Positions 7,361 to 7,569 of a DNA stretch of 7,569 bases are shown piece by piece (the first letter of the stretch is position 1; each line of letters opens with the position of its first letter). The notes under the pieces were generated by a model. That model was not told the DNA's origin and did no database searches. It was given only the letters and a program-made list of their open reading frames with translations. The DNA lies in contig QHYP01000263.1 of the NCBI GenBank assembly GCA_003224195.1, forward strand, positions 1 to 7,569, given 5' to 3'. The DNA is from Acidobacteriota bacterium. Lineage in GTDB: Bacteria; Acidobacteriota; Terriglobia; Acidiferrales; UBA7541. The position numbers and the translations under genes are program-made.

Positions 7361-7421
7361 GTAGCGCCGGGCTTTCCCCCGGTTTGTGGGGGTCCCGACG
7401 GTTTGTGTCGGGAAGCCCGGC
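7361..7421 (+). repeat. GTAG-headed REP-like element with a three-way-junction fold
   Basis: GTAG (7361-7364) precedes an outer stem GCCGGGCTT (7366-7374) / AAGCCCGGC (7413-7421). Inside it are two perfect hairpins, CCCCC/GGGGG (7376-7392) and CCCGAC/GTCGGG (7394-7412), both with the same loop GGTTTGT. Single T residues at 7375 and 7393 sit at the junction. REP elements mobilised by RAYT transposases are known to carry a GTAG-type tetranucleotide 5' of the palindrome. No transposase is present here, so this would be a non-autonomous copy. Confidence 0.65.
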
Positions 7422-7430
7422 ATCTTTCTT

Positions 7431-7454
7431 GTAGGGGCACGATATATCGTGCCC
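7431..7454 (+). repeat. Second GTAG-headed palindrome
   Basis: GTAG (7431-7434) is followed directly by the perfect 20 bp palindrome GGGCACGATATATCGTGCCC (7435-7454). It is oriented like the first element, and a T-rich run comes before GTAG in both. It could form a cruciform or an RNA hairpin between hutU and the AbrB-like gene. Confidence 0.65.
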
Positions 7455-7456
7455 TT

Positions 7457-7472
7457 GGTTTGGCAGCCCGGC
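7457..7472 (+). repeat. Truncated remnant of the first REP-like element
   Basis: GGTTTG (7457-7462) followed by AGCCCGGC (7465-7472) repeats the loop and the distal outer arm of the element at 7361-7421, without the sequence between them. It is read as a decayed partial copy. Confidence 0.35.
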
Positions 7473-7489
7473 CTCGCTTTTCTGCCAAA
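7459..7489 (+). repeat. 8 bp inverted repeat upstream of the AbrB promoter
   Basis: TTTGGCAG (7459-7466) and CTGCCAAA (7482-7489) are perfect complements separated by 15 bases. They lie just before the -35 box, so they could be a regulatory site or a hairpin left from the repeat cluster. Confidence 0.3.
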
Positions 7490-7529
7490 TGCCATTGACA
7501 ATTGGTTTCTCCCACTTTACAATGCCATT
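7488..7529 (+). promoter_or_regulatory. Pair of AATGCCATT repeats spanning the promoter, candidate operator
   Basis: AATGCCATT occurs at 7488-7496 and 7521-7529, 33 bp apart, about three helical turns. Each copy is itself palindromic around its central base (AATG-C-CATT). The first touches the -35 box and the second overlaps the -10 box and abuts the ATG. Autorepression by the encoded AbrB-type protein is the natural guess. Confidence 0.45.
7495..7523 (+). promoter_or_regulatory. Sigma-70 promoter of the AbrB-like gene, leaderless geometry
   Basis: A perfect -35 TTGACA (7495-7500), a 17-base spacer and -10 TACAAT (7518-7523, five of six consensus bases). The ATG at 7530 is only six bases past the -10 box, where transcription normally starts, so the mRNA should be leaderless or nearly so. 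No Shine-Dalgarno precedes the ATG, which agrees. Confidence 0.75.
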
Positions 7530-7569
7530 ATGACCACCAAACTCACCCTCGATAAAGCCGGCCGCGTCG
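7530..7569 (+). CDS. AbrB/MazE-type (SpoVT-AbrB) DNA-binding protein, probable antitoxin (partial)
   Basis: The 13 visible codons give MTTKLTLDKAGRV, the opening of the swapped-hairpin AbrB fold, in which the first strand and the conserved DKAGRV-type turn are followed by IP and a GD motif beyond this window. Proteins with this start are commonly the antitoxin of VapBC or MazEF-like pairs; a toxin gene would be expected just downstream, outside the window. An earlier ATG at 7522 is closed after three codons, so 7530 is the start. The family call rests on a short but characteristic segment. Confidence 0.7.
   Translation, partial: MTTKLTLDKAGRV

Noticed and set aside
7361..7454. CRISPR array
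   Set aside because: The repeats are palindromes of different sequence with no regular spacers, and no cas gene is present.
7277..7515. Minus-strand frames of 74 and 116 codons running through the REP cluster
   Set aside because: Their sequence is mostly translated palindrome DNA with no motifs; only the 20-codon end before hutU has a plausible ribosome-binding site.

Overview
This is a 7.6 kb window of roughly 60% GC bacterial DNA, densely coded, with metabolic and housekeeping genes and one structured intergenic region. The protein styles suggest a soil-type bacterium, most likely an Acidobacteriota member or a metagenomic relative: a secreted M1 peptidase with a HEAT tail, the wording of the urocanate hydratase, an AbrB gene starting MTTKLTLDKAGRV, and GTAG-headed palindromes. 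This taxonomic guess is inference from memory of such sequences; I ran no search.

Plus strand, 1-2705: the last 29 codons of an upstream gene, possibly an ACT-domain protein, overlap by ATGA the start of an 872-residue exported M1-family zinc aminopeptidase. That enzyme carries a HEAT-repeat tail and a terminal coiled coil. It ends 15 bp from a convergent gene, and a GC-rich stem-loop lies at the junction.

Minus strand, 7280-2721, read right to left: urocanate hydratase (hutU), broken by two small lesions; a D-2-hydroxyacid dehydrogenase of the glyoxylate/hydroxypyruvate reductase type; a GlcG/HbpS-family protein; and a MOFRL-type glycerate 2-kinase. The last three are closely spaced (24 and 7 bp gaps) and probably form one operon. 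The dehydrogenase would reduce glyoxylate or hydroxypyruvate (to glycolate or D-glycerate), and the kinase would convert glycerate to 2-phosphoglycerate. The small GlcG-like protein between them has no assigned step. HutU (urocanate to imidazolonepropionate, histidine degradation) is functionally unrelated, and no other hut gene is visible.

Right end, 7281-7569: a divergent intergenic region of about 250 bp. It holds GTAG-headed REP-like palindromes, one of which folds into a perfect three-way junction on paper, and a decayed third piece. Next comes a consensus-quality sigma-70 promoter placed so that its transcript should begin at the ATG of an AbrB/MazE-type antitoxin-like gene that runs off the window. 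Two copies of AATGCCATT overlap the two promoter boxes and look like an operator.

I see no new multi-gene system. The most notable items are the two-lesion hutU, the GTAG palindrome cluster with its three-way-junction fold, and the leaderless AbrB promoter with paired operator-like repeats.
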